From the NCBI RefSeq assembly GCF_004342175.1, contig NZ_SMAO01000010.1, forward strand, positions 55,176-119,175: DNA of 64,000 nt, written 5' to 3'. The position numbers and the translations under genes are program-made. Shown one piece after another: positions 39,911-49,062 of the stretch; position 1 is the first letter of the stretch; each line of letters starts with the position of its first letter. The notes beneath the pieces were generated by a model, which was given only the letters and a program-made list of their open reading frames with translations, was not told where the DNA came from and searched no databases. Source of the stretch: Thiobaca trueperi. GTDB lineage: Bacteria > Pseudomonadota > Gammaproteobacteria > Chromatiales > Chromatiaceae.

Positions 39911-42499
39911 ATGCCGAGCATGCTCGATCTCACACGCAGCGCGGGCGCATCGGCGCTGTTACTTTTTTTCGCCCTGTCGTCTCCGCTCCTGTCCGACGAC
40001 TCCGTCACCGTGACGCCGCCGATCCCGGCCATGGCAGCGGATCAGGCTGAGGCCGCGCCGCTGACGGCGACGCAGCCGGTCGCTGAACAACCGCCGTCAG
40101 TGCCTCCCGCACGCGCCGAGTTGACGCCTTCGCCCATTGCGATTGATCGTCCTGCCCTGCCAGCACTGACACCGACCAATCCGGGTCCGCCGGAGCAGGC
40201 CATCCCGCCGCTCGCACGGCAGGTTCCAGAACCTGACACGGCCCGGCAACTGCCGCCCCAGGATCCCGGAGCACCCGTTGCCCCCCTGCCACGCGCGGAT
40301 GCGCGCCTTCAGGAAGCACGCCTGCATACAGGTCTGTCATGGGACTATTGCGGCCCGCGTCCCGGTACTGACGGGCTCGGCATCGTCGATCCGCCCGCCA
40401 GCACGAATGCGATACCGATCGACATCACGGCGGATCGTGTCGATTACGACCAGAATACCGATCTGATTCAGTTGCAGGGCGGCATCGAGTTCGTCCAGAA
40501 CGAGCGGCGTCTGGAGGCCGAACGGTCAGCTTTCAATCGCCGCACCGGCCAGGTCGATGCCGCAGGCAGCATCTATCTGGACTATCCGGGGCTGCGTCTC
40601 ACCGGCGATTCCATCCAGTACAACCTGGAGACCAAAGCGGGCACCATTGATCATGCCCGGTATCGCGTCTCCGGCAACGCCAATCTGCGCGGCGAGGCCG
40701 ACCGCGCCTGGATGCTCTCGGAGCAACTCAGCCGCTATCAGGACATCCTCTACACCACCTGCCCGCCCGGTTACTCGGACTGGTCGCTTCAGGCCCGCGA
40801 GCTGGAACTGGATCAGGCGAGCGGCCTGGGGGTCGCCCGTCATGCGCGCATCCGCTTCTTCGATGTGCCGGTGCTCTATACGCCCTATCTGCAATTTCCC
40901 ATCGATGGCCGGCGTCGCAGCGGTTTCCTGATTCCGACCTTCGGTTCGTCGGATGAGACCGGCACCGATATCCGTCTGCCCTATTACTGGAACATCGCGC
41001 CCAACATGGACGCGACCCTGACACCGCGCTACATGAGCACGCGGGGACTGATGCTCGGCGCCCAGTTCCGCCATCTCGCCAGCTTTCAGGAACTGGAGAT
41101 CAACGGCGAACTGCTGCCGAGCGACCAGAAGATGCCCGACAATGGCGCACGCAGCGCCCTGCGGGTCGAGCAGCGGGGCCAGCTCGGCGAACGCTGGTCA
41201 ACCTCAGTCGATTATGCCGCCGTCTCGGACGATCAGTATCTGGAGGATTTCGGCAACGGGCTGGATGTCACCAGTTTGCGCAATCTGACCCGGCGCGGCG
41301 ATCTGCGCTATGCCGGAGACGGCTGGCGTCTGCTCACCCGGTTCCAGGAATTCCAGACCGTTGATAGCAGCATTGCGCCTGCCAACCGGCCTTACGGTCA
41401 GTTGCCGCATCTCGAATTCGCCCTGGATCCACAACGCTGGAAGCAACTGGTCGAGTACAGCTTCACCGGTCAGTACGACTATTTCGACCACAACGCGGCC
41501 GTGCACGGCAACCGCCTGGTCGCCGTTCCGACGGTGCGAATTCCGCTGCGCCGCAGCTTCGGCTATCTCATCCCGCGTGCGCGTCTCTATTCCACCAGCT
41601 ACGATCTCGTCGATCAGACCCCTGGCCTGCCCGAACAGCCCTCGCATCTCATCCCGAGTCTCGACATTGACGGCACGCTCATCTTCGAGCGCGAGACCGA
41701 CTGGTTCGGCGCCGCGACCCTGCAAACCCTGGAGCCGCGTCTCTATTACGTCCTCACGCCTTACGAGGATCAGTCACAGACCCCGCGTTTCGACACCACG
41801 GCGCTCGATTTCAGCTTTGCCAGCCTCTTTCGTCCCAACCGCTTCACCGGCTATGACCGCATTGGCGACGAAAACCGTCTCACTGTTGGTCTGACCTCGC
41901 GCACCCTTGCCAGCCACGATGGCGACGAACTCTTCCGTGCCAGCCTGGGACAGATTTATTACTTCGATGACCGGCGGGTGCAGCTCGACGGCGATGCGGT
42001 TGACAACGATCTCAGCTCATTGATGGCCGGCGAAGTCGCGGCGCGTCTGCTGAAAGACTGGACGGCGCTGGTCAGCGCCCAGTGGAATCCAAATCAAACC
42101 GATCACCCCTGGGAGAAACAGGCGCTCCAGCTTCGCTATACGCCCGGCGATGATCGGCTGCTGAATCTGGCCTATCGTTTCAACTTTGGCGAGCAGGAAG
42201 ACGAACAGTACGAAGACACCGATATCTCCTTTCAGATGCCGGTGGGCGGAAATGTCAAACTGGTTGGCCGCTGGCTCTATTCGCTGCTCAACGAGGAAAC
42301 GGTCGAGGCCTTCGCCGGCATCGAGTTCGGTCGCTGCTGCTGGCGTCTGCGGGTGCTGGGTCAGCATTTGAAGCGGAGCGCGGAGAACGCCGGCAGCACC
42401 AGTATCATGTTACAACTGGAATTGGCCGGTCTCGGCTCATTCGGCAATCAGATCGAAAAACGCCTGGAACGAGGAATCTATGGTTATCAACCGAACTAG
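39911..42499 (+). CDS. lptD: LPS-assembly outer-membrane protein LptD
   Basis: The 862-residue form starts MPSMLDLTRSAG, giving a plausible signal peptide (ASALLLFFALSSPLLS); ATG 39854 is the longer alternative. After a Pro/Ala-rich stretch of about 100 residues comes the OstA domain (ITADRVDYDQNTDLIQLQGG) and the LptD barrel. The four cysteines for the interdomain disulfides are present: SWDYCG, LYTTCPPG and GRCCWRL. LptD inserts LPS into the outer leaflet with LptE. It overlaps surA by 20 bp. Confidence 0.95.
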   Translation: MPSMLDLTRSAGASALLLFFALSSPLLSDDSVTVTPPIPAMAADQAEAAPLTATQPVAEQPPSVPPARAELTPSPIAIDRPALPALTPTNPGPPEQAIPPLARQVPEPDTARQLPPQDPGAPVAPLPRADARLQEARLHTGLSWDYCGPRPGTDGLGIVDPPASTNAIPIDITADRVDYDQNTDLIQLQGGIEFVQNERRLEAERSAFNRRTGQVDAAGSIYLDYPGLRLTGDSIQYNLETKAGTIDHARYRVSGNANLRGEADRAWMLSEQLSRYQDILYTTCPPGYSDWSLQARELELDQASGLGVARHARIRFFDVPVLYTPYLQFPIDGRRRSGFLIPTFGSSDETGTDIRLPYYWNIAPNMDATLTPRYMSTRGLMLGAQFRHLASFQELEINGELLPSDQKMPDNGARSALRVEQRGQLGERWSTSVDYAAVSDDQYLEDFGNGLDVTSLRNLTRRGDLRYAGDGWRLLTRFQEFQTVDSSIAPANRPYGQLPHLEFALDPQRWKQLVEYSFTGQYDYFDHNAAVHGNRLVAVPTVRIPLRRSFGYLIPRARLYSTSYDLVDQTPGLPEQPSHLIPSLDIDGTLIFERETDWFGAATLQTLEPRLYYVLTPYEDQSQTPRFDTTALDFSFASLFRPNRFTGYDRIGDENRLTVGLTSRTLASHDGDELFRASLGQIYYFDDRRVQLDGDAVDNDLSSLMAGEVAARLLKDWTALVSAQWNPNQTDHPWEKQALQLRYTPGDDRLLNLAYRFNFGEQEDEQYEDTDISFQMPVGGNVKLVGRWLYSLLNEETVEAFAGIEFGRCCWRLRVLGQHLKRSAENAGSTSIMLQLELAGLGSFGNQIEKRLERGIYGYQPN

Positions 42500-43799
42500 C
42501 CGCCTGCTGCGGCGCGCGAGCCTGGGCGTCTGCCTGACCCTGTCGTGCAGCGCCGTCTTCGCCCAGACCGGGACGCAACCCCTGGACGCCATCGTGGCTG
42601 TGGTCAATGACGATGTCGTGGTGCGCAGCGAGCTCAACAAAGAGATCAGTCTGGTCATTCCCCAGATGCAGCAAAGCGGCACGCCGCCGCCGCCGCAGGC
42701 GCAGCTCGAAAAGCAGGTGCTCGACCGGCTCATCCTCAAGCGGCTGCAACGCCAGCGGGCCAAGGAACTCGGCATTGAGGTGGATGACGCCACCCTGACC
42801 GAGGCTATGACCAACATTGCCAGCCGCAACGGTCTGTCGCTTGAAGCACTCCAGGCCACGCTGGAGGCCGGCGGCATCCGCTTTGCCGATTTCCGCGAGG
42901 ACACCCGCGCCCAGATCCTCACCAGCCGCCTGCAAAGTCAGGAGGTCATCAACAAGATCCAGGTGAACGACCGCGAGATCGACCGCTTTCTGGCGCGTGA
43001 GTCCAGTTCGCTGATCGAACGCGAACAGGTCAGATTGCAGCATATCCTGATCGCCCTGCCGGACGATCCGACCCCCGAACAGGTCAGGACGGCCGAGGCC
43101 AAGGCCAAACGTCTGCTGGCCCAGTTGCGCGGGGGCGCCGATTTCAGCGCGGTGGCGGCGCGCGAGTCGGACGGCAGTAACGCGCTCGAAGGCGGCGATC
43201 TCGGCTGGTTCGAGATGGGCGCGGTGCCGGCGCTGGTCGCGGAGCAGGCCATGACCCTGGCCGAAGGCGCGATCACCGAGCCGCTGCGCAGCCCCAGCGG
43301 TTTTCATCTCATCAAGCTGCGCGAGATCAAGGGCGCCGACCCGCAGAACGTGCCCCAGACCCGCGCCCGCCACATCCTGATCCGCACCAATGAAGTGGTC
43401 TCGGATGATGACGCCAAACAGCGTCTGGCGATCCTGCGTGAGCGTATCATCAGCGGCGACGATTTCGGCACCCTGGCGCGCGCGCATTCGGACGACACCG
43501 GCTCGGCCCTCAAGGGCGGCGAGCTGGGCTGGGTCAATCCCGGCGACACCGTGCCCGAGTTCGAGACGGCGATGAACGAGCAGCCGATCAACGGGGTCAG
43601 CGCACCCTTCAAGAGTTCGTTCGGCTGGCACATCGTGCAGCCCCTGGAACGACGCAGTCAGGACACCAGCGGTGACGCCATGCGGATCAAGGCGCGCGAG
43701 GCACTGCAACGGCGCAAGGCCGAAGAGGCGACCGAGGAATGGCTGCGTCAGTTGCGCGATCAGGCCTATGTCGAAATCCGGCTCGACCGCGAGCCATAA
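42480..43799 (+). CDS. surA: Periplasmic chaperone/peptidyl-prolyl isomerase SurA
   Basis: The 439-residue protein has a signal peptide (RRASLGVCLTLSCSAVFA), the N-terminal chaperone domain starting LDAIVAVVNDDVVVRSEL, and two parvulin domains (RLQHILIALP... and ARHILIRTN...). SurA delivers outer-membrane proteins such as LptD to BAM, consistent with its overlap with lptD. The length is normal. Confidence 0.97.
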   Translation: MVINRTSRLLRRASLGVCLTLSCSAVFAQTGTQPLDAIVAVVNDDVVVRSELNKEISLVIPQMQQSGTPPPPQAQLEKQVLDRLILKRLQRQRAKELGIEVDDATLTEAMTNIASRNGLSLEALQATLEAGGIRFADFREDTRAQILTSRLQSQEVINKIQVNDREIDRFLARESSSLIEREQVRLQHILIALPDDPTPEQVRTAEAKAKRLLAQLRGGADFSAVAARESDGSNALEGGDLGWFEMGAVPALVAEQAMTLAEGAITEPLRSPSGFHLIKLREIKGADPQNVPQTRARHILIRTNEVVSDDDAKQRLAILRERIISGDDFGTLARAHSDDTGSALKGGELGWVNPGDTVPEFETAMNEQPINGVSAPFKSSFGWHIVQPLERRSQDTSGDAMRIKAREALQRRKAEEATEEWLRQLRDQAYVEIRLDREP

Positions 43800-43832
43800 C
43801 CCTGATTCGCAGGAACGGGCAGATTTGAATTT

Positions 43833-43906
43833 AGACAGGATTTTCAGGATGGACAGGATTTCAAATTATTGTTTTTAATCTTGAATCATCCTGTTAGTCC
43901 TGTCCA
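43833..43906. repeat. gacaggatt-family element, copy 3 (core)
   Basis: gacaggattttcaggatggac and the inverted atcctgttagtcctgtc flank an AT-rich loop (ttattgtttttaatcttga). Clear terminal repeats are missing. It separates surA from pdxA, which would otherwise be in one operon, and reaches to 28 bp before pdxA. Confidence 0.8.
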
Positions 43907-43933
43907 AAAACCGTTTTTCGGAGAAACAACACG

Positions 43934-44932
43934 TTGTCGAAGACCGCCCACACGATTCCCCGCATCGCCATCACGCCGGGTGAGCCCGCCGGCATCGGCC
44001 CCGATCTGCTCGTGCGCTTCGCCCAGGGCGCGAGTCAGGCCCAACTGGTCGCCATCGCCGATCCCGATCTGCTGGCCGCGCGTGCGCGACTGCTCGGCCT
44101 GGATCTGCGTCTTGAGACCTGCGATCCCGAGCGCCCGCCGACCCTTTCGCCGCCCGGTCACTTGAGTGTCCTGCCGGTGACGCTGCGTCAGCCAGCCGAG
44201 CCGGGACGGCTCGATCCTGCCAACGCGGCCTATGTCCTGGAGACCCTGACTGCTGCCTGCGATGGCTGTCTCAACGGCGCCTTCGACGCCCTGGCGACAG
44301 GCCCGGTCCATAAGGGCGTCATCAATGAAGCCGGCGTGCATTTCACCGGACACACGGAGTTCTTGGCCCGGCGTTGCAATGCACAGCCGGTCATGATGCT
44401 CGCCACGCCCGGACTGCGGGTGGCACTGGTCACGACGCACCTGCCGCTGATGCAGGTGAGCGCGGCCATCACCCGCGAACATCTGACCCGGGTGATCGAG
44501 ATCCTGCACCGTGATCTGTCACAGCGTTTCGGTATCGATCAGCCGCGCATTCTGGTCTGCGGACTCAATCCACATGCTGGCGAGGGCGGACATCTGGGAC
44601 GCGAGGAGGTTGAGGTCATCGAACCGGTCCTGAGCGCACTGCGTGCGCGGGGCTGGAATCTGGTCGGACCTCTGCCGGCTGACACGGCCTTCGTTCCCGA
44701 GCGGATCGCCAGCGCCGACGCCTTTCTCACCATGTTCCACGATCAGGGACTGCCCGTCCTCAAGCACCTGGGATTCGGACGCGCGGTCAATGTCACGCTC
44801 GGCCTGCCGATCATCCGCACCTCGGTCGATCATGGCACCGCGCTGGATCTCGCCGGTACGGATCGGGCGGATCCCGGCAGCCTGACCGCAGCGGTCAAAC
44901 TCGCCATCGATCTGGCCCATCTTTCCGATTAA
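43934..44932 (+). CDS. pdxA: 4-hydroxythreonine-4-phosphate dehydrogenase PdxA
   Basis: The start is TTG at 43934, with GGAG about 10 bp upstream, giving 332 residues. Motifs: [32 protein letters not shown] with [22 protein letters not shown], and [13 protein letters not shown]. It acts in pyridoxal phosphate synthesis. In many gammaproteobacteria rsmA follows; here a hyf-type operon follows instead. Confidence 0.95.
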   Translation: MSKTAHTIPRIAITPGEPAGIGPDLLVRFAQGASQAQLVAIADPDLLAARARLLGLDLRLETCDPERPPTLSPPGHLSVLPVTLRQPAEPGRLDPANAAYVLETLTAACDGCLNGAFDALATGPVHKGVINEAGVHFTGHTEFLARRCNAQPVMMLATPGLRVALVTTHLPLMQVSAAITREHLTRVIEILHRDLSQRFGIDQPRILVCGLNPHAGEGGHLGREEVEVIEPVLSALRARGWNLVGPLPADTAFVPERIASADAFLTMFHDQGLPVLKHLGFGRAVNVTLGLPIIRTSVDHGTALDLAGTDRADPGSLTAAVKLAIDLAHLSD

Positions 44933-45008
44933 ACTCTGTTCAATCAGGTGATTTTTCGCACTGCGCCAAGATGCCGCTCAAGAACCCGCCGATGAGAAAC
45001 ACCGACCG

Positions 45009-47021
45009 ATGAACATGACCCCCGCGTTGCTGCTGGCCGGATTGGCGGTGCTGCTGGCGCTGGGTTCGTCAGCGGTCTCGCTGCTTGCGAGCCGCGATCC
45101 GTCGGTGCTGCGCCGGGTGGCGATGCCTCTGATCGGGCTCTCAGGTCTGGCGGCGCTGGCGGCGGGGCTCTGGGCCCTGATCGCGGGTGGCGATATCTCG
45201 ACCACCCTGCCGTTCGGTCTGCCCTGGATGCCCTGGCAGGTGCGGCTGGATGCGCTGTCCGGGTTCTTTCTCATGACGATCGGGCTGGTCGTCTGCGCAG
45301 TGGGGATCTACGGCCCCTCCTATGTGCGCGGCTTCGAGCACGGGCGCGAGTCGCTGACCGCGCTCGGCGGCTTCACCGGGCTGTTCCTCGCCGGCATGCT
45401 GCTGGTGGTGCTGGCGAACGATGCCTTTCTCTTCATGGTGGCCTGGGAGCTCATGTCCCTGTCCTCCTATTTTCTGGTGGCCTTTCAGCACGAGAACGCC
45501 GCCAACCGCCGCGCGGCCTTTCTCTATCTGCTCATGGCCCATGTCGGCGGGCTGACCATCCTGCTCGGTTTCGGCGTGCTCTCGGGCTTCGGCCACAGCT
45601 TTGCCTTCGACGCGATGCGCGAAGCGATCCTCTCGCCCGGCTGGGCGAGCGTCGCCTTCGCCCTGGCCTTCGTCGGCTTCGGCATGAAGGCGGGTCTGGT
45701 GCCGCTGCATGCCTGGCTGCCGGAGGCCCATCCGGTCGCGCCCTCGCATATCTCGGCGCTCATGTCCGGGGTCATGCTCAAGGTGGCGGTCTATGGCTTC
45801 ATCCGCGTGGTCTTCGATCTCATCGGTCAGGTCCAGTGGCAGTGGGGTGTGACGCTGATGGTCATCGGCAGCCTCTCGGCGCTGGTCGGGGTGCTCTTTG
45901 CCCTGATGCAGACCGATCTCAAGCGTCTGCTGGCCTATTCGTCGGTGGAAAACCTCGGCATCATCTTCATCGCGCTGGGTCTGGCGCTGGTCTTTCTAAG
46001 CACCGGTCATGCCCTGCTGGGTGCGCTGGCCTTCGTCGCGGCGCTCTATCACGTCATCAATCACGCCCTGTTCAAGAGTCTGCTGTTCCTGGGCGCGGGG
46101 GCCATTCTGCACAGTTCGCACGAGCGCGATCTGGAACAGATGGGCGGTCTGCTGCGACGCATGCCCTGGACCGGCGCCTTTTTCCTGATCGGCTGTCTCT
46201 CGATCTCCGCGCTGCCGCCGTTCAATGGCTTCGTTTCCGAATGGCTCATCTTCCAGTCGGCGCTGCAGGCCTGGCAGCTTGAAAGCGGGGTGCTGCGCAG
46301 CCTGATTCCCATCGCCTCGGCGGTGCTGGCGCTCACCGGGGCATTGGTGGCGGCGACCTTCGTCAAGGTCTACGGCGTCGCCTTCCTCGGTCAGGCGCGC
46401 TCGCGTCATGTGCGTCATGCGCGGCAGGGAACATTCGGCATGCGGGCGGGGCAGGGCTTTCTGGCCGGACTCTGCGTGCTCTTCGGCGTGTTGCCGACCC
46501 AAGTCATCATGCTGATCGATGGCGTCTCGGTGCAGATTCTGGGTACGGGTCTGCCGCAGGCCAGCGCCCATGGCTGGCTGTGGCTGACGCCGATCTCGTC
46601 GGAGACGGCCAGCTACAGCGCGCCGCTGACGATTCTGCTCCTGACCCTGGTGGCCGGGTTCGCGTTCTGGTGGTTCCTGCGCGGGGTACCGCGCCGCATC
46701 CGGCGCAGCGATCCCTGGGATTGCGGCTTCGCGCCGCCCACGCCGGGCATGCAGTACACGGCAACCGCCTTCGCCCAGCCGATCCGGCGCGTGTTCGGCC
46801 CACTGTTCGAGATCGACGAGGCGCGCCCCGCGCACGCGGATGGCGAGCCGCGTTATCGGCTCAAACTGACCGACCGCACCTGGGGGCTCCTGTATCTGCC
46901 GGTGGCGCGCGCCGTCGAGTCGGCATCGCGCCGGGTGGTGCGTCTGCAATCGGGGAATGTGCGGACCTATCTGGGCTGGACTCTGGCAACGCTGCTGGTG
47001 CTGCTATGGATCATTTCGTGA
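45009..47021 (+). CDS. hyfB: HyfB-like proton-pumping membrane subunit (hydrogenase-4/complex I family)
   Basis: The 670-residue polytopic protein is a Mrp/NuoL-type antiporter subunit of the HyfB branch: MVAWELMSLSSYFLVAF, LMAHVGGLTILLGFG, KAGLVPLHAWLPEAHP, LLAYSSVENLGIIFIALG, HALFKSLLFLGAGAI and LPPFNGFVSEWLIF. It probably translocates ions across the inner membrane. It is the first gene of hyfBCEFG; two inserted repeats separate it from hyfC. Confidence 0.93.
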   Translation: MNMTPALLLAGLAVLLALGSSAVSLLASRDPSVLRRVAMPLIGLSGLAALAAGLWALIAGGDISTTLPFGLPWMPWQVRLDALSGFFLMTIGLVVCAVGIYGPSYVRGFEHGRESLTALGGFTGLFLAGMLLVVLANDAFLFMVAWELMSLSSYFLVAFQHENAANRRAAFLYLLMAHVGGLTILLGFGVLSGFGHSFAFDAMREAILSPGWASVAFALAFVGFGMKAGLVPLHAWLPEAHPVAPSHISALMSGVMLKVAVYGFIRVVFDLIGQVQWQWGVTLMVIGSLSALVGVLFALMQTDLKRLLAYSSVENLGIIFIALGLALVFLSTGHALLGALAFVAALYHVINHALFKSLLFLGAGAILHSSHERDLEQMGGLLRRMPWTGAFFLIGCLSISALPPFNGFVSEWLIFQSALQAWQLESGVLRSLIPIASAVLALTGALVAATFVKVYGVAFLGQARSRHVRHARQGTFGMRAGQGFLAGLCVLFGVLPTQVIMLIDGVSVQILGTGLPQASAHGWLWLTPISSETASYSAPLTILLLTLVAGFAFWWFLRGVPRRIRRSDPWDCGFAPPTPGMQYTATAFAQPIRRVFGPLFEIDEARPAHADGEPRYRLKLTDRTWGLLYLPVARAVESASRRVVRLQSGNVRTYLGWTLATLLVLLWIIS

Positions 47022-47038
47022 ACTGCCCCTCTCCCCAA

Positions 47039-47063
47039 CCCCTCTCCCGCGAGGGGAGAGGGG
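47039..47063. repeat. Short cccctctccc hairpin after hyfB
   Basis: CCCCTCTCCC/GGGAGAGGGG, a 10-bp stem with a 5-nt loop, follows hyfB by 17 bp and abuts the MITE. No T-run follows. Elements of this form are widespread in proteobacteria. Confidence 0.65.
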
Positions 47064-47065
47064 CC

Positions 47066-47236
47066 TTAGGCGATTTCCTGAAAACAATCTACCCACGGAG
47101 AGGATGTGAATGGACAGGATTTACAGGATTTTTCAAGATTGACAGGATGAAGAAAGGTTTTTCTCCTGCGAAATCCTGTTCATCCTGTCCATTTGGAGTC
47201 TTGACTCTGGTAAAAACTTTCCCGGAAACCACCTTA
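47066..47236. repeat. gacaggatt-family MITE, copy 4 (full length, in the hyf operon)
   Basis: 171 bp with terminal inverted repeats: left TTAGGCGATTTCCTGAAAAC, right reverse complement TAAGGTGGTTTCCGGGAAAG. The core carries gacaggatt/aatcctgtc inverted units. It is nearly identical to copy 6 at 55582-55757. It occupies the hyfB-hyfC gap. Confidence 0.88.
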
Positions 47237-47262
47237 TGCCGTGCGCTGGCGGGCGAACGGTC

Positions 47263-48216
47263 ATGATCATCGTCACCTGGCTCATTGCCTTCATCCAGGC
47301 GCTGCTGATCGCGGCGCTGGCGCCGCTGCTGATCGGCTGGGTGCGCAAGGTCAAGGCGTGGCTCCAGAACCGGCGCGGGCCGTCTCTGTTGCAGCCGTAT
47401 GCCGATCTGCGCAAGCTGCTGGTCAAAGAGATCCGCGTGCCGCATACCGCCTCGCCATTGTTCCGGGCGTCTCCCTATATCGTCTTCGTGGCGATCTGGC
47501 TGGCGGCGGCGACCATCCCGCTGGTGGCGCTGGATCTGCCGACCTCCCGGATCGCCGATATCATCGTGCTGGTGGGTCTGCTGGCGCTGGCGCGTTTCTT
47601 TCTGGCCCTGGCCGGCATGGATGCAGGGACGGCCTTCGGCGGCATGGGCGCCTCGCGCGAGATGCTGATCTCGGCGCTGGCCGAGCCCGCCATGCTGGTA
47701 GCCGTCTTCACCCTCGCCATGACGGCGCACAGCACCAGTCTGGTCAGCGTCATCGATCATCATCTGACCGATGGTTTTCTGCTGCGTCCATCCTATCTGT
47801 TCGCCCTGGGTGCACTGCTGCTGGTGGCGCTCGCCGAGTGCGGGCGCATCCCGGTGGACAATCCCGCAACCCATCTGGAACTGACCATGATCCATGAGGC
47901 GATGCTGCTGGAATATGCCGGTCGGCATCTGGCGCTGATGGAATGGGCGGCCTGGATCAAGCTGCTGCTCTATGGCGTCATCATCGCCAATCTCTTCTTT
48001 CCCTGGGGTGTGGCGCAGGATTTCAGTCCGCTGGCGCTGGGTCTGGGACTCGCCGCCGTGCTGTTCAAACTGATGATTCTGGGTGCCGTGCTGGCGGTCA
48101 GCGAAACGGCGCTGGCCAAGATGCGTCTGTTCCGCGTCCCGGCCTTTCTCAATCTGGCCCTGCTGCTGGCGCTGCTGGGTCTCTTGAGCCATGTCATTCT
48201 GGAGGTGGGGGCATGA
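47263..48216 (+). CDS. hyfC: HyfC-like membrane subunit (NuoH family)
   Basis: The 317-residue polytopic protein starts MIIVTWLIAFIQALLIA (the frame extends to 47236 across the MITE end, which is unlikely). It shows the NuoH/HyfC signatures KAWLQNRRGPSLLQPYADL, GMGASREMLISALAEPAML and ECGRIPVDNPATHLELTM. It couples the peripheral arm to ion translocation. Its stop overlaps the hyfE start (ATGA). Confidence 0.93.
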   Translation: MIIVTWLIAFIQALLIAALAPLLIGWVRKVKAWLQNRRGPSLLQPYADLRKLLVKEIRVPHTASPLFRASPYIVFVAIWLAAATIPLVALDLPTSRIADIIVLVGLLALARFFLALAGMDAGTAFGGMGASREMLISALAEPAMLVAVFTLAMTAHSTSLVSVIDHHLTDGFLLRPSYLFALGALLLVALAECGRIPVDNPATHLELTMIHEAMLLEYAGRHLALMEWAAWIKLLLYGVIIANLFFPWGVAQDFSPLALGLGLAAVLFKLMILGAVLAVSETALAKMRLFRVPAFLNLALLLALLGLLSHVILEVGA

Positions 48217-48908
48217 CGCTCACCGTCCTCACCCTGCTGCAACAGTTCGTGCTGCTGCTGGCGGCGCTCGTGCTCTTTCTGTCATTCGTGCTGCTGGCCC
48301 AGCCGCGTCTGATTGCCGCCATCCATCTCTTCGCCTGGCAGGGCGCGCTGATCGCGGCGGTGACACTCACCGTGGCGCTCGCCGGTCATGCCCATCATCT
48401 GTATTTTTCGGCGCTCCTGACCCTGGTGCTCAAGGCGCTGCTGATCCCCTGGATGCTGCACCGTCTGGTGCGTCGGCTGGGTCTGGAACGTCATACCGAA
48501 GCCCTGCGCTGGCCCGCGCTGGCGATGATGGCCGGGGTCGCGCTGGTGATCTTCAGCTACTGGCTGGTGGTGCCCATGGTCGAACAGGGGCTGGCCTTCA
48601 CTCGCAACATCGTCGCGGTCAGTCTGGCGGTCGTCCTGATCGGGCTGCTGATGATGGTGCTGCGTCAGCAGGCCGTGGCTCAGGTGCTGGGCTTCATGTC
48701 GATGGAGAACGGACTCTTTCTCGCCGCCGTCTCGGCGACCGCTGGCATGCCGCTGGTCGTGGAACTGGGCGTCGCCTTCGACGTGCTGGTTGCCATGGTC
48801 CTGTTCGGGGTCTTTTTTTTCCAGATCCGCGAGAGTATCGACTCGCTGGATGTGGATCGGCTCAATCGATTGACTGAGACTGTCGATAACGAGGATCTCA
48901 TCCAATGA
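48213..48908 (+). CDS. hyfE: HyfE-like membrane subunit
   Basis: ATG 48213 overlaps the hyfC stop and gives 231 residues with six to seven hydrophobic helices. Conserved HyfE/NuoK-like segments include HHLYFSALLTLVLKALLIP and VLGFMSMENGLFLAAVSATA. It is a core part of hydrogenase-4-type membrane arms. A repeat of the ccgcaaagacgc family lies between it and hyfF. Confidence 0.9.
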   Translation: MTLTVLTLLQQFVLLLAALVLFLSFVLLAQPRLIAAIHLFAWQGALIAAVTLTVALAGHAHHLYFSALLTLVLKALLIPWMLHRLVRRLGLERHTEALRWPALAMMAGVALVIFSYWLVVPMVEQGLAFTRNIVAVSLAVVLIGLLMMVLRQQAVAQVLGFMSMENGLFLAAVSATAGMPLVVELGVAFDVLVAMVLFGVFFFQIRESIDSLDVDRLNRLTETVDNEDLIQ

Positions 48909-48910
48909 GA

Positions 48911-49056
48911 TTGGAACCGCAAAGACGCGCAGGGCGCCAGGGAATTGGCGCATTTCCACACTGGACCCCGGGAGCCAGCAAACCCAAGACAGGCGATGCG
49001 CGCGCAGGTCAGACTGCTCCAGATGCTTCGCGTCCTTTGCGCCTTCGTGGTTCAAA
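48911..49056. repeat. ccgcaaagacgc-family repeat, copy 1 (full length)
   Basis: Ends are inverted: ggaaccgcaaagacgcgcag (48913-48932) and gcgtcctttgcgccttcgtggttc (about 49030-49053). The middle is not conserved with other copies. It breaks the hyfE-hyfF junction and ends 7 bp before the hyfF start. Confidence 0.8.
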
Positions 49057-49062
49057 AATCGA

